Assembly: GCF_030272615.1 (NCBI RefSeq)
Contig: NC_081413.1
Location: 99,480,239-99,544,238 of the forward strand
DNA length: 64,000 nt
Direction of reading: 5' to 3'
Source of the DNA: Cryptomeria japonica
Taxonomy: Eukaryota; Streptophyta; Pinopsida; Cupressales; Cupressaceae
Shown here: in pieces, positions 45,001 through 58,000 of the stretch
Position numbering within the stretch: the stretch's first letter is position 1
Layout of the letters: each line of letters opens with the position of its first letter
Made by a program: the position numbers and the translations under genes
The notes under the pieces: model-generated
Told to the model about the DNA's origin: nothing
What the model saw: the letters and a program-made list of their open reading frames with translations, nothing else
Databases searched by the model: none

Positions 45001-47392
45001 CTCTGGACCCTGTCATGGTGGTCCCATAGGTGTGAAGTGGTGGGTAGAAGATCGTGAGTGACTCCTTGATGAGCTCCTCCTATCTCAGTCCATAACTATG
45101 CCCCGATACATGGTTGACTCCATCCAGGCCTCTGAAATCTCATGTCGTAGCTGCTCCCTCTCCTCTCGTTCGAGCTCTAGCTCTATCTGTACTGAATCGA
45201 ATAGATCCTCATGTTGTCCCGCACTCCTCTAGGGTATATGCATGATCTGTGAAGAGCGAGGAATACGTGAATTAGTGACAATATTGGATAGGGTTTTCTC
45301 GATAAGAGATCACCACTCTTGAACACCGACTATAGAAGAGAGGATAAGATTAATTACATAAACATTATTGTTCAAGAATTAAAATGACTAACTTAAAACT
45401 ATAGTGAGAATATACTTGGGTCACCCTCCTACCAGTGTGGGTTGGATACAATAGGGGATTGTGCCATGGTCGTTTGTGTTCTAGAGCCGCTCCCCTCTCC
45501 ATGCTCGTAGTGCCTAGGTACCTCGGGATGAAGACCTGTCAGAGATTATCAGTATAGGCTCGATATCAACCTCTCTACTATTGTCTCCTCTACATCTCTC
45601 ACTACATCCTCTACTACTAAAGTATCTAGGGCTATGGTGTGAGGATCTGTATGATCGAGGGAATCCTCCTCCTCTTTCTCATCGACACCATCATCTCCCT
45701 CTTGCCTTTCCTCCCTCTCGATACCAACCTCCTCCTCTACCACCACCATCTCATCCTCCCTCTCATCTTGGTGATCCTGAGTATCCTCAAGATCCTCAGA
45801 CGCCTCATAGTCCTCACTAGTGGACTCAGTCAATCTCATCCATAGACCAAGATTCCCCCTAGGATAGTCTAAGGGGAATATGGCTCTAAGGTAGCACTTG
45901 TCTCACCATGTGATGTAACTACACTGGACTCTGACATCATCATTAAACATGACCTCGATATCTCTCTCCTCATCATCTGAGTTTGTCAACTCTATACCAT
46001 CAGTATTAGGCCTAGGGACTACTCCCGGTTTCACCGCAACTTCGAGAGTGTTGTATGTAGATCGAGACATCTGAAGGAACACCTTGCTCTAGCCCAACCT
46101 ATCGCCTCACTTGATCAAAGTAGAATGGGATGACAATGAAGCTCTAGTGACCCTCTAGGAGGCAGTCCCTCTACATGCAAAAAAAGCTTCTTGGGCTGAC
46201 CTGGCCAAGTAGTCATCCGTCGGTATGGCCTCCATGTGATATCATCTAACTACGATCTATCTATAACTACTCTCTAATAAAGAAAATCACCCATATTCCA
46301 TGTTCTAGTGAGTGGATAAGCATATGACCTCGATACATCGATATCCATATCTACTGGAAGTTTGGTCGACTTGGTGCATGTGATATGCTCAAACATCCAA
46401 ATCTGCATAAGGGTGCATATCATCAAGCTTTGTCCCTCTCCATAAACATACTCTCCCAAGCCCTGGTAGAGATGGGCTAACATGCTCTAGCCCCATGCAA
46501 ATGTTGTGCACTGCTCCTCCATCGCTTGGATAACATATGTGAGGCCCCCATGCATATGACTCCCTCATCCATTAGGGCATATGGCTAGCCTTGTTGTCGC
46601 TATCATCAATCTACTCACCATTGGAACTCTGTCAGTAGGATGAATTAGCCAACTAATGAGAATCTAACCACTCATCTCTGCACACATGGGTCTGCCAATG
46701 CAATACATTTGCTCTCATCTCAAATCTATCAATGTGTGATCCGTTTGGTATCTCATAGTCTGTCCTCTAATAGAAAGTTTGAAGATGTGGTACACATCCT
46801 CTAGTGTAATTGTCATCTCCCCTACGGGTAGGACAAATGTGGAAGTATCTGGATCCCACCTCTCCATCAGTACCATGAGCATCGCTAGGTAGAACAGACT
46901 GAAGTAGCTCTCTGTCCTCTTGTGACAATTATGGAATCTGGCTTCATAGATTCTAAAATGTAAATCCAGCAGTGTGCCCTTGCATAAATGGTAATTTATG
47001 CAAAATCAACAATCATGAATCAGTACTCTATCTGCAAATCAAATCAATCAAATCAACATCCAAAGCCTGATCCTATAACCACCTTTGGTCGCCCTATCCA
47101 AGGACCAGGGTGCTTTGGGAGGACGAGGGCGCCCCACTGGGACCAGGGCACCCTGGAAGGACCAAGGCACCCCACTAGGACCATGGCATCCTGGGAGGAC
47201 CAAGGCACCCAACAGGGACCATGGTGCCTTGCTAGGGTCACATGTGCAATCAAGTCTCCTACCTATTCAGTGAAGTCAAATACAGTCAACAAAAATTCAA
47301 TGGAAAGTATGAAGGTAGATGAGTGGACTCACCTCATCTAATGGGTGATCCTCGATTACAATGGGTTGTAGGATATTTATCCAGGTGGGCAT
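45001..47392 (-). pseudogene. Antisense PMD (MAIN-like) gene, second copy, two exons
   Basis: Minus strand. Exon 1: ATG 47392 to 47333 (20 codons, ending HPLDE), donor GATGAG|GTGAGT, intron 47332-46979, acceptor GCAAG|GGC, phase 0. Exon 2: LLDLHFRIYEARFHNC, then the PMD core LMERWDPDTSTFVLPVGEM and ITLEDVYHIFKLSIRG, later YQGLGEYVYGEGQSL and MQIWMFEHI. It has an acidic tail (45549-45839, EDLEDTQDHQDEREDEMV). Stops near 46725, 46672 and others mark decay. Sequence is well diverged from the 5638-7981 copy. Confidence 0.78.
47098..47240. repeat. GC-rich ~24-bp minisatellite in the second PMD intron
   Basis: About six units of 'ggaccaaggcaccccacta' type with small changes, inside the intron 46979-47332. 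Confidence 0.85.
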
Positions 47393-47972
47393 CTTGGGTC
47401 GTCATCGAGGCATCTCTAGTGTTGTGTGGGATCCTCTTCTACACTCCAAGACAAAAAGGTGAAAATGACAAATGAATAATGTCATTGTTATAATTTAATA
47501 TATTGACTTTTTCTAAAAACCTAATTCTTCATTTCCTACTTAATCATTCATATCTTGAGCTAGAGAACTCCAATTTATGCATTGTTGGTGGCATTGGGAT
47601 TGTGTTTCAGTTCTCTTTCTTACAAAATGTTCTATGATGTGTTTTGATCTTGAATCAAGCTTCACTATGAGCATTTGTCATCGCTCTTTCTCATAATTTG
47701 ATGTGGTAAACATGATACCCTGTTTCAACTCACTAATAAGCAAGCCGAAATAGGGGGGCATATAGCTACCCTTGATTTCATCATTTCCTTAGTAATAATT
47801 TAGGTGATTTTGTGTTATCTAACAATGTGGTTTTGTAGGATACGGTTACTAACAAGTGTATTGCAGATACCGCTGGGGACTTTATCTAACACCTTGTCGA
47901 TACATCCTTTTTCATGAATGTTTACTTTTATGTACTTTAGCTTGCATATGCACATAGTATCATATGATCGCT
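47393..47972. other. Region between the antisense gene and the 3' LTR
   Basis: Would contain the promoter of the antisense gene. The minus strand has an AT-rich TATATTAAATTATAA stretch near 47490-47505, but no clear TATA box as in the first copy. Confidence 0.4.
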
Positions 47973-47987
47973 AAAGTGGGGGCTAAA
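47973..47987 (+). other. Polypurine tract of the 22-kb element
   Basis: AAAGTGGGGGCTAAA immediately before the TG of the 3' LTR. Confidence 0.85.
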
Positions 47988-49543
47988 TGTAGCATCGTAA
48001 ATTGTACACCCTTAATTGGGTGGTACAATTCCATGCTTAGGTTAGCACCCACCTTAGTGTGTTGCATCTTGCATTTTAAATTTACCTTTAAGAATTTAAT
48101 TAACTAATTTAATTTTTTTTTAAATCCTCTTTCATACCTCTACATATCATAAAATTGGGCCCTTAATTCTAAGAGTGCCCTTTTTTATTCTTTCAATTAA
48201 TTAATTCATCAAAGCCCTAATTATGTCCTATTTTGACCTTCAAGGCCCGATTTCGCATATCAAAACATCTTGAATCAATGCATCCTCTTCAGGATCACCT
48301 TATAATCATGATACTTCACATCCTTAAAAATTTGGGAAAAAGTTGATCGGACCAAGGCAATTCACCTTGCTCCCAACTTTTTCTCATTGAATTTCGGGAT
48401 CATGTTTTGGTAGTATTATAATGTTTAAATCCAACTCGATGCGAAAAAATATCATTTCTAGGTCGGCCTATGATTAAAAAAATCAAAGTTAGGGTTTCAT
48501 ACATATAGCCTTTCCTTCCCTCATTTGAAGGATCCAACAACTCTAGCAATTGAAGAAGCCTCTTATAAAGTGAAAGTGCAAGTTATGTGGAGTCTTCAAT
48601 CAACAAATCAAGCATTTATCAAGTCTTCATCAACAATTTTCATCATCAATTTTCATCATCAATTGAAGCTTTGAAGATATTGAAGAATAATAAGAGATCA
48701 TCGACTATTGATTGGCTTGTACCTCTCCTTAGGGTTTGGTATGGTTTCATGTTATTTTGATATCTTTATGTGAGTTTCACAACACTTGTTTTTAGATTTA
48801 CATTCATGCTTTAGATCCATCATTGCATTTGTGATTTGAAACATTCACATTCAAATTATATTCATTTAGGGTTTTATGCTCATATCGTAGGATATAACTT
48901 TAATCTTGCATTTTAACACATTTAGGATCTTATACACACATAATTTTCCTGCACACACATTTTCAATACATTATCAACTATTTGTGGAGGTGGAAATCAC
49001 CAAAATAAAGGGTTTGACTAAGGCAAAACCCTATATAGCCACCCAAACACCATCTTTCAAGTTGCAGGTGCAGGTACATAGATTTGATAGACGCACGATC
49101 TTCAAAAAAGGCAGAACACATAGGTGCAGATCTAGATCTGAAAGCGGCTCTTGGTCTTTCGGTACCGAGGCGCCCATCTCCTCGGTCCAATACCAAGGTG
49201 CCTTATGCCTCAGTCCTCTGAGTTTTCTGGTTTTCTATGGTAGTTCAACAGTGTAGAGTCTCAGTTTCTAGTTTCCAGAGTTCCAGATCAGTCAAACATC
49301 AAGGACCAAGGCACTTAGAACCTTGATCCGACTGATTCAGGCTCAAATTTTGGTGATAGGTGCACATCTGAATTTAAGTTACAGTTCTGTACTCTATGTC
49401 TTAGTCTCAGTTCTGCATTTTCCTATATTCCAGTGTATCTCAACATTTTAGGTCATCTCTCTAGCTTAGTTAATCATATCAGTGCATTTTGTATATCTCC
49501 TCTTCATAAGCAACAAAGGAATAGAAACCCTAAAGATATTCCT

Positions 49544-49600
<57 letters not shown>

Positions 49601-49708
49601 CGAGAATTAGTCAAAGTGAATCAGCTCCTTAGGCTCTTTTGTATTCCAATGTGTGAATGAGAGTGGGATTGGGTATTAGTTTACCTGAATCTATTTTTAT
49701 CCAACACA
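47988..49708 (+). repeat. 3' LTR of the 22-kb element (1,721 bp)
   Basis: TGTAGCATCGTAAATTG ... ATCCAACACA, aligned with 27464-29099, followed by the ATATG duplication. It contains the (CT)n run at 49547-49598 and an extra GAGGCGCCCATCTCCTCGG segment near 49165 absent from the 5' copy. Confidence 0.9.
49547..49598. repeat. (CT)n microsatellite in the 3' LTR
   Basis: Same position as the run in the 5' LTR; longer by a few bases here. Confidence 0.97.
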
Positions 49709-49713
49709 ATATG
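49709..49713. repeat. Target-site duplication of the 22-kb element, right
   Basis: ATATG, identical to 27459-27463. Confidence 0.85.
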
Positions 49714-51800
49714 TAAAGAAACGCATCATAACCTAGAATACATATATATCAATGAAGCACAAGGGTGAAATAAAGATTGAATTTACAAATAGGATTGGCA
49801 TTTTTTTTGTATTAGAAATAGTTGACAATAAAAAGATTACATTATTGTTGTCCTTGCGTCCACATAGGGTCATAGTATACCACTATATTCACTAATAGAC
49901 CATGGAGGGTCACTATCCAAATGAAATACGGTGACCACACAGGGTCGCTACCAAAAGAATACATATAGATCATGCATGCTCTCTATCTCAAAAGCTTATA
50001 CTATTCTTGGATGTTATACAAAAAGAGAATTATATATTCTAACCATGCAAGGCCAATAGTCAAGTTCAGTATGTTGTACCACATAGATATTAGACAAGTT
50101 CAAATTCAAAATCATTACATATATGCAAAAAGGAAAGAGGTCAATTCATGCTTTCACTATATTTGTCAATATCATTCTACCCAATTAGTAGATCAATATG
50201 TGAAATATATTTATTATATCTTACTACTTACACTGTGAACTCTTCTCCATGGTTCACATTGAGAGTTGGTCCTCCTTTAAGTCCAAGGTCTCTTTGTATT
50301 TCTTGTTGTACTTTTTCTAGAATTTTTTGATAGTTTCTCAATAGGGCACATTATCAGATTTGCTGAATGACCAATGCCTAGCATACTTTATCTTTGATAT
50401 GTTGATGTACATTGTCCCATATTTAAGCAACTTTAGAAAAAATTCCTTGGATATCTCCATAGTTATGGTAACTTGCATAGAGATGTTGTGAAATATGAGT
50501 CTTCTGTCAAGCTCAGTATGTACCCTCCTCTTTCCAATAAGATTGATAACTAAAAGATTACAAATCTAAAATATCCTAAAATTAGTGAAATTATAGCCCT
50601 AAGGTCAAACCCTAGAAGTGTAAGCATGGATAGGGTGACTAAAATATAACAGAAAATAACTTAAGTTCCCTAATTTTAATCTAGAAAAATGTAATAAGCA
50701 TACACATAAGCATAAATTAACTTAGAGAGATAAATAATAGTTGTGGGAACTTGATGATTAAATAATTAATGCTAAGCTAAAAAAAATTACATGTTGATGA
50801 ATGTACTTAGCTCTACGTGCAATAATCATGAATAAATTTGTTGTCATTTTAGAATGTGTTTCAAGGTTTAAACATTTCTTATGTTTGTTCTCTACCTCAA
50901 AACCACAATAGTTTATGACCAATTTGGAGGGTTGCATTTATTGTTTTGGGTGATCTCCATGAGCTCAAATTTGAATTGGTACAATGCATATTCTTGTTTT
51001 CTAATTCAAAATTAAAGATTTGTGTTGTTTATAAACACCTAAAAGGAGATTACTAGATTACAAGGGTCATGTTCTTGTATGTCAAACTCTTTGATAGGAT
51101 GAATTTTATGATTATAGAAATGAGTAAGGATAAAGATCTTCAAACATGTAGATCCTTTAGAATGTTGTGATGCAAAATTAGAATCTTTTTAGATGCTCCA
51201 ATTGAAGTGCTCCTAACATGTTTTTCCTTACAAAAAATTTCAATGATTTTTAGAAATGAGAGGATGATAATGATTGCAATTCAATGCCTTTAAATACAAA
51301 TATATGTAGTACTAAATCATGCCAAATATGTACTACCAAAAAATTAAATTTTAATTTTAAAATTTTGAGTGTTAGATTAGCAAGTGCAAGAGTGATCTCA
51401 TGTCTATGGGATTGACTTGGGACTAGAAGCAATAACATTTAAGTGGAGGATGAATGTTTGAACATCAATAGTAATAATAGGCATAATAAATATCAAACAT
51501 TGGAGAATATGTACAAAAATAGATCAAATAAGATCAAATATACAAAAAGGTGTAAATATAATTAAAAAAAGTCCAAATAAAAATGAAGATAAATCCAACT
51601 TTACACAAGAATACCCCACTTATCAATATTAATTATATAAAATCATTGCATTAAAATAGAAACAAAATTAAATGAACAATTGACATTGTAGATTTTACCA
51701 TTATAGACAGATAAATAATAAATACGATAATTAAGGCATGCTGGCCAGTAAAGCTGGGCTGCCCACTCCCAACGGGTACTTTTTCCACTTTTAGCCGTTA
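49714..51800. other. AT-rich DNA upstream of the host gene
   Basis: No coding frame, RNA gene or recognisable transposon. The last few hundred bases are likely the distal promoter of the gene starting at 52004. Confidence 0.5.
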
Positions 51801-51804
51801 GGAG

Positions 51805-51812
51805 TATAAAAT
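51805..51812 (+). promoter_or_regulatory. Candidate TATA box of the host gene
   Basis: TATAAAAT about 200 bases before the ATG at 52004. A GCCACGTCC motif follows at about 51821. A start of transcription near 51835-51840 would give a 5' UTR of about 165 bases, pyrimidine-rich near its middle as in many plant leaders. Inferred from motif and distance. Confidence 0.5.
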
Positions 51813-52003
51813 TTTGAATTTGCCACGTCCTAAAAGGAGCTATGCTCTTTTGCAGACTGAGTGATGTCATGTGCCTTTCGGATCTTCTACATCCAACCTT
51901 ATTATTTCTCTTTTCTAACAAAGCTACTGTTTGCCTCTTCTCTTCTTAGTCTCTCTGCTATACTCTTGAAAGATTTCAGGGCTACAAGGGTGCTTTGAAA
52001 ATC

Positions 52004-55000
52004 ATGGCTTTCAGCAGCTTTCCCCTTTCGTACAAATCTCTGCAGGTGACTTTCTTGCGCATTGAACTATCCTGATTCTTAGTAATAACTTAATTTAGTG
52101 ATTAATGTGGTGATTCCATTTTCAGGAGAACATTTCATCTATGTACAAAAACATGCATACCTTCTCCTTTAGGAAAATTGAAGACGAGACTCCAGAACAG
52201 AGACTTGCACATCAGCAGTCTGAGAATCTGAAATGGCAGCAGGACATGTTTCATAGGATCTTAAACAAGATTGGACTTCATAAGGAGGGGATTGTATCAG
52301 AAGAGGAAGTGGATGCCACCAGATCTGATTTGTTGTATGCCCTTATTGCCTCCCCTGCAGAAGGAGAGTGGCCTGCAATAACCAGAGACAAGTTACTGTT
52401 TCTTCAGGTTAGATACCTAACTCTTATCTTGTGCGCATTTCCTGATTATAAGCAGATCAAAAGATTCATTCTAAGGTTTAGAAGACTTTCTTTTGGAGGG
52501 TTTTTAGTTTGCTTATTTACCTGAATAGAATTTCTTGAAAACTCTTCTATTAGGTTTATAGCAAAAAGACTTGACAAATTTTCCTAGTCCATGAACATTT
52601 TTAGTTTACGTGATTAGACTAAAGACCCGTTTATTTCATACCTAAAAGTACGTAGGGTTTTGAATCTTAAGTGGATTGGCAAGGGGATGTTCCCTCCTGT
52701 CAAAATGAAATGGATGGAAATTAAAAAATACAGAAGGTAAAGTGAGAAAAGGTTCTTCTTCCTACAAAGGGAATCTAGTATACTCTGGTGGACTATTGGG
52801 TGGCTGATACCTTAAATATCACCTCGCTTTTACATGGGTGTTTAGCAGAGAGACCAAAGCTCAAAAAATGGTAGCGCTTGTTTGAATTGATAAGTTTGGA
52901 TACTTTATGATAGGGAGGTCAAATTTCAATACCCACAGGCTGTGCCCCTGTTTTTGAGAATAAAGAGGTCTTGAGTTATAAGAGTTTTACCAGGTGACGC
53001 GGGGCATCCACGTGGAGGGAACCCCCAATTTGAAATTCCAACTTTCCCTTCACGTAGGCGTTGAAAGTGTTGAATGTTTATGCAGGAGGGGTGGAGTCCC
53101 GTAAAGACCTTAATATTAGCAAATGTGTAAATCGTTTGAAAGTAACGTATGAGAGATGGGTTGGAGTAAATTTAGTAGATACAACTGCACAAAGAAGAGG
53201 GGGGGCAATCCGTAGGAAATTGGGGCTGCATAGTAGAGAGACATCAGCCGATAGTAGAGAGAGAGGTGAATGGGTTTGAGGCTGCGTAAGGGAGATAGAA
53301 GACAGGGCTGTGTGGGTGGTTTTAAAAAAAAAACAGAGGAGATATGAATACGTAGAAGGAGAGGAACAGGTGAGTGCGTGGAGTAGAGGGGATAAGAAAG
53401 CTGCAGAAGCATAAAAAAGGAAGAAAGAATAAGAGTTGTCCAAGAGGGAGACATCGACTGAAAGTTGAAACTTTGTGGGTAGTAATTTGTGTGAGGACTG
53501 CGAAAAGAACAAAGAAAATAAAAAGAAAACAGAGTGCATCATGTGTGGGTCGCGGCCTAGCAAATGAGGGTTTTGGTAGAAGACAGAGAGGTGAGATGCA
53601 AAGAATTAAGATTAATTTTTAAGATAGATTTGAGGCCAATTTCCAGTTTTGAAATGAAATTCAGAGTTATTTTGTTTTGAGATCTGTGAATGCATTATTC
53701 ATTAAATTGAAATCCAAGTGTTGAATTGGAGCAGAGTGTCTGCACTTTTGTGGTGTTTTTGTAAGTTCAATTTCAGACCAGAGTGAGTTTGTATTACATC
53801 ACCGGGTCTTGAGTTTAAGAGTTCTACCGTTAGATTTCTCATAGTGATCTTACCCGTGGAAAAGATGACTTGTGTAGTGTTGGTATCCTATGGTTATTGT
53901 GGTGAGGTAGCTAAGGAATGCCAGCTCAGAAGAGCCCTACAGCCTTGAAATACTTATATCCATGTTATCCAGAGAAAGGAGCAGGAGCCCCTAATGCAGA
54001 CCTGTTTCTGAACCTGCAGATAGCCTACAAAGGAAATAATGCTCTGTTCTGATAACTGAATGCAAATCTATTTCTTGAACCTGCAGATTAGCCTTCAAAG
54101 GAAATACCCTGTTCTGATCTAAATCATGAAAGATTAAACTGAAAAAACGATAGAGAATTAAAGCAGGATAACAATCATTCTGTCAATTTATGAAATAGAC
54201 AATTAGATAGTATATTATATTAATTCAATCCAGTTCTGTTCCCTGTTCTTTGCTTTCCTTCCCTTAATTCCAAATTCTAACTCTTTTCCCCAAGAACTCG
54301 CTCTCTATATTAGCTATATGTCTCATACTCTAATCCAAAACAGTTATTCACTCCTACTTGCATTCCTCAAACTAAAAATAGAAAGATGAAAACAGCTGTT
54401 AAATAAAAATCTGACAGCAACAAAACTGTCAAACAGTTTAATAAACTTAGTAAAAACAAGGTTCTAGGAAAACTGACTCTTATTCAACTGACAGGATGTA
54501 GCAAGGAGAAAATGAAGGAAGATGATCTGCATCATCCTCCCCTACTCTCAGAAAATCTGAACTTCATAATTCTGGTCCAAAAGGTGGAGTTGTTCGGTTG
54601 TACTTAAGCATGTCAACTTCTATGATCCAAGAGTTGTAAGAGTTTGGCAGGTCTTCCCATTTAAAAAATATAACTCATACGACCTGGATCGAGTAGCCAT
54701 CAATTTGGTGTCTAACACTTGTTCCATTTGCTCTCTTTTCTTCTTCGGCAAGTAATGATACACTTCCCTTCTCATTCTGCTCATCTTCCACCTAATCATC
54801 ATTTGCTCCAACTTATTATGAATATATGCCGTCAGCAACATTAATGATAAGATTGATGTCCAGCTCTTTAGGCAAATCAATTTGGTAGGGATTTTCATTT
54901 CTCTTCTTCAGAATTTCGCATGGCCCAATTTTCGTGGGTTTTTTACTTGTAGGCACCTTGGAGATACCATTCCTTGCATAGATGAACCATGATGATGTCT

Positions 55001-58000
55001 CCTCCTTGAAATATTTTTTTTCTTTATGGCAAATCAACATTCTTCTTATATTTCTCGTTCATGGACTATAATTTTAGCCTAACTTGTTGATGTACCTCTC
55101 AAATACTTTCTGCAAAATCAGTAGCTTCTTGGCTAATATGTGGGTTTTTTGGCAGATCAATTATAGGAAAACTTACATGTAGACTTAGGATTCCTTTAGG
55201 ATTTGTACCATAAAAATTTGAAATGCAGACTTACATGTAAACTTATTTATGCTGGAATTATAGGAAAACTTAGCTTGGGTAGCACCAAATCCCATTGTCT
55301 AGGGATGTCACCAACTAAAAAACCTTAATATATTACCTAGATTCCTATTCACCGCCTCAAATTTGACCATTGGTTTGGGGGTGGTATACTGATTGTCCAA
55401 AAGTGGCTTAAGAATTTGGTGTTTCTGTCAATAGTTATAGTTTTTGGGATACCATGTAACCTCACAATTTTATTCACCACCTCAATTTGACGTTGGTTTG
55501 GGGGTGGTATGCTGAACTTAATTGCAACCTATTGCTCAATTTTTCTACAAGATTCTCCAAAAGTGGCTTAAGAATTTAGTGTTTCTATCAAAAGTTGTAG
55601 TTTTTGGGATACCATGTAACCTCACAATTTCCCTAAAGTACAAATGTGCTACTTGACTTGCATCTTCTTACAAAGTATAAAGTGAGCCATTCTAGAAAAA
55701 CATCCACCACCACAAATACCAAATCATGTTGACCTCTTTGGGTTTGTGGCAGCCCCAAGACAAAATCCACTGAAATATCATTCCATGGTTCCCTTGGCAA
55801 GTAAGGGCATATATAGATCCTTATTTTGACGTCCTCCTTTTGCTATTTTGCATACTCTACAAGCAGTAAAAAACTTGTCCACATCCCTCATCATGTTACG
55901 CCAAAAGAATTCCTCTCCCATCATGTTTTGTGATAGCCCCAAGACAAAATCCATTGAAATATCATTCCACGGTTCCCTTGGCAAGGGCATATATAGATCC
56001 TTATTTTGACGTCCTCCTTTTGCTATTTGGAACACTCTACAAGCAGCCAAAAACTTGTCCACATCCCCCATCATGTTATGCCAAAAGAATTCCTCACTCA
56101 CTAATCCAAAAGTCTTATCTCTTCCAAAGTGCCCACCCAACCCACTTGAATGCATTTCTCAAGAAGTCTTCAAATGGATACATGGTCTTGACTACTTAGA
56201 ACTGCATAGAGACTACCTAATTCTAGATCATTTGCATATTCACACACTCCATTTCTTCAAAGCCAGCTAACCCATGGCTCATTACAACCAATAAATGATG
56301 TCTTCTGATTAAGGCATCAAACATTGCATTGGTTTTGCCACTCCTATGCTATACAACAAACATGCAAGCTTGTAAGAATGAATCCCATTTGGTGTGTTTA
56401 TGAGATAGTTTGCCTTGTGAATTTATATATTTCAAGGCTTGATTGTTGGTCATCAAAATGAACTCTCTATGTAGAAGATATGCCTCCAATATTTTAATGC
56501 TTGTACCTAAATGTAGAATTCTTTACCATAAGTGGTATAATTATTTCTAGCTTCATTTAATTTTTCATTGAAAAAAGTCATAAGCTTTCTATTTTGGCTC
56601 AACACTCCCCCAATAGTGCGTCTTGGAACATCACACTCAAACTATAAAAAGGTTTCCCAAAATCAAGCAAAGAAAGAATAGGTGCTTTAGTAACCTTCCT
56701 CTTGAGTTGTTCAAAACTCACATGAGGTGCCCTTGTCCAACTAAAAAAACCTTTTCTTTTGTGTAATCAATCAATGGTGCACTTACATCACTAAAATTTC
56801 TAATTAATCTTTTATATAAATTCACCAACCCATGGAAGCACTTCACCTTAGTAATCTTTGAGGAGTATGCCACTCAAGAAAATCCTTAACCTTTTCTAGA
56901 TCCGTGCTCAATCCATTTGCTAAAAAAACATTAACCAAAAATACCAATTCTACAAAATTCTCTCTTTTCAGGGTTGATAAACAATCTTTCTACTACATGT
57001 CAAGCACTATTCTTAAATGTTCTATTGGCTCCTCCATAGTTTTATTAGAAATCAAGATATCATCAAAAAAGACTAATAAACTTTACAATTTGCAATTTAA
57101 ATACCTAGTTCATTGTTCACATGAAGGTAAGTAGGGCATTGGACTTTCTAATGTGCAATTTAAACACCTAGTTCATTGTTCACATGAAGGTAAGTGGGGC
57201 ATTGGACAATCCAAAGGGCATCACCACCCTTTCAAATAACCCATCCTTAGTTTTGAAGGCAATCTTCCACTTATCACCTTCATGAATCCGAATCTAATGA
57301 TATTCACTTTTGAGGATTCTCTTGGAAAAGATCTTGGCACCTAACATGCAATCTAAATAGATCATCCATTCTACGTAGTGGATATTGATACTTAATAGTG
57401 ATTTTGTTAATGGCTCTAGAATACATAATCTCCATTTTCCTCCTTTCTTAGGGGAAAGTAGAGCAAATATGCCACATGACCTCATGCTTTCTCTTACAAA
57501 CCCCTTTTCTAATAACTCAATTATTTTCCTCCTCATTTCCTCATTTTCTAAAATAGTCATCCTATAAGCAGATTCATTTGGAAGTTTGGCACTTGAAATT
57601 AGATCAATTTGATGAGTAATATTTTTGCAAGGAGGCAAACCAACTAGCTGATCAGATAGCACAAAATCATAATATTTTTGCAATAAATTTTGCGTCTCTA
57701 ATGGGATTGTGTGCTGAGCTGATTTCTTCTTTTCTTGAGGGTACAAAAGAAAACAAACCTCTCCCTTAGATTCTCTAAAATTCTCTTTCCAACCCATTGT
57801 AAATAGAGACAAAGTTGTTATTTCAGTTCTTCCTTTTCCTTTAAAAGGTTTCAAGATATGGATTTTACCCTCATGTTGTATCTCATATGTGTTTTCTATG
57901 CCATGGTGAATCACATTTCTATCATTTAGCCAAGGCCTACTAAATAACAAGTGGCAAGCATCCATTGGCATACATATGAACCAATTTTCATGTCAACTAG

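Larger units (their letters stand above)
27464..49708 (+). mobile_element. 22.2-kb Ty3/gypsy (Tat-like) element with nested insertions and antisense PMD gene
   Basis: Two LTRs starting TGTAGCATCGTAAATTG and ending in ACA, with identical 5-bp duplications outside. Inside, in order: primer-binding site, AT-rich leader, truncated LINE, gag remnant, long non-coding stretch, an extra PPT and divergent LTR with a solo LTR in it, gag-like and protease sequence, RT, RNase H, a second RNase H, integrase, spacer, antisense PMD gene, PPT, 3' LTR. The second RNase H before integrase and the extra 3' gene fit the Tat/Ogre clade. LTR divergence and many stops show an old insertion. Confidence 0.88.

Noticed and set aside
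47053-47341. ORFs on both strands across the GC-rich minisatellite
   Set aside because: Repetitive Gly/Pro/Trp peptides caused by the minisatellite, which lies in a predicted intron.
50148-50330. Small ORFs in the AT-rich DNA upstream of the host gene
   Set aside because: Short, no domain, no splice partners, and composition like the surrounding non-coding DNA.
52141-52524. Start of the host protein at the Met in exon 2, with read-through past 52407
   Set aside because: A short upstream exon (52004-52045) splices in frame with good donor and acceptor sites, and the sequence after 52407 loses family similarity while exon 3 restores it.
53078-53563. 161-codon minus-strand ORF in intron 2
   Set aside because: It is a reverse reading of a purine-rich stretch, giving a low-complexity Ser/Leu/Phe peptide with no domain or context.
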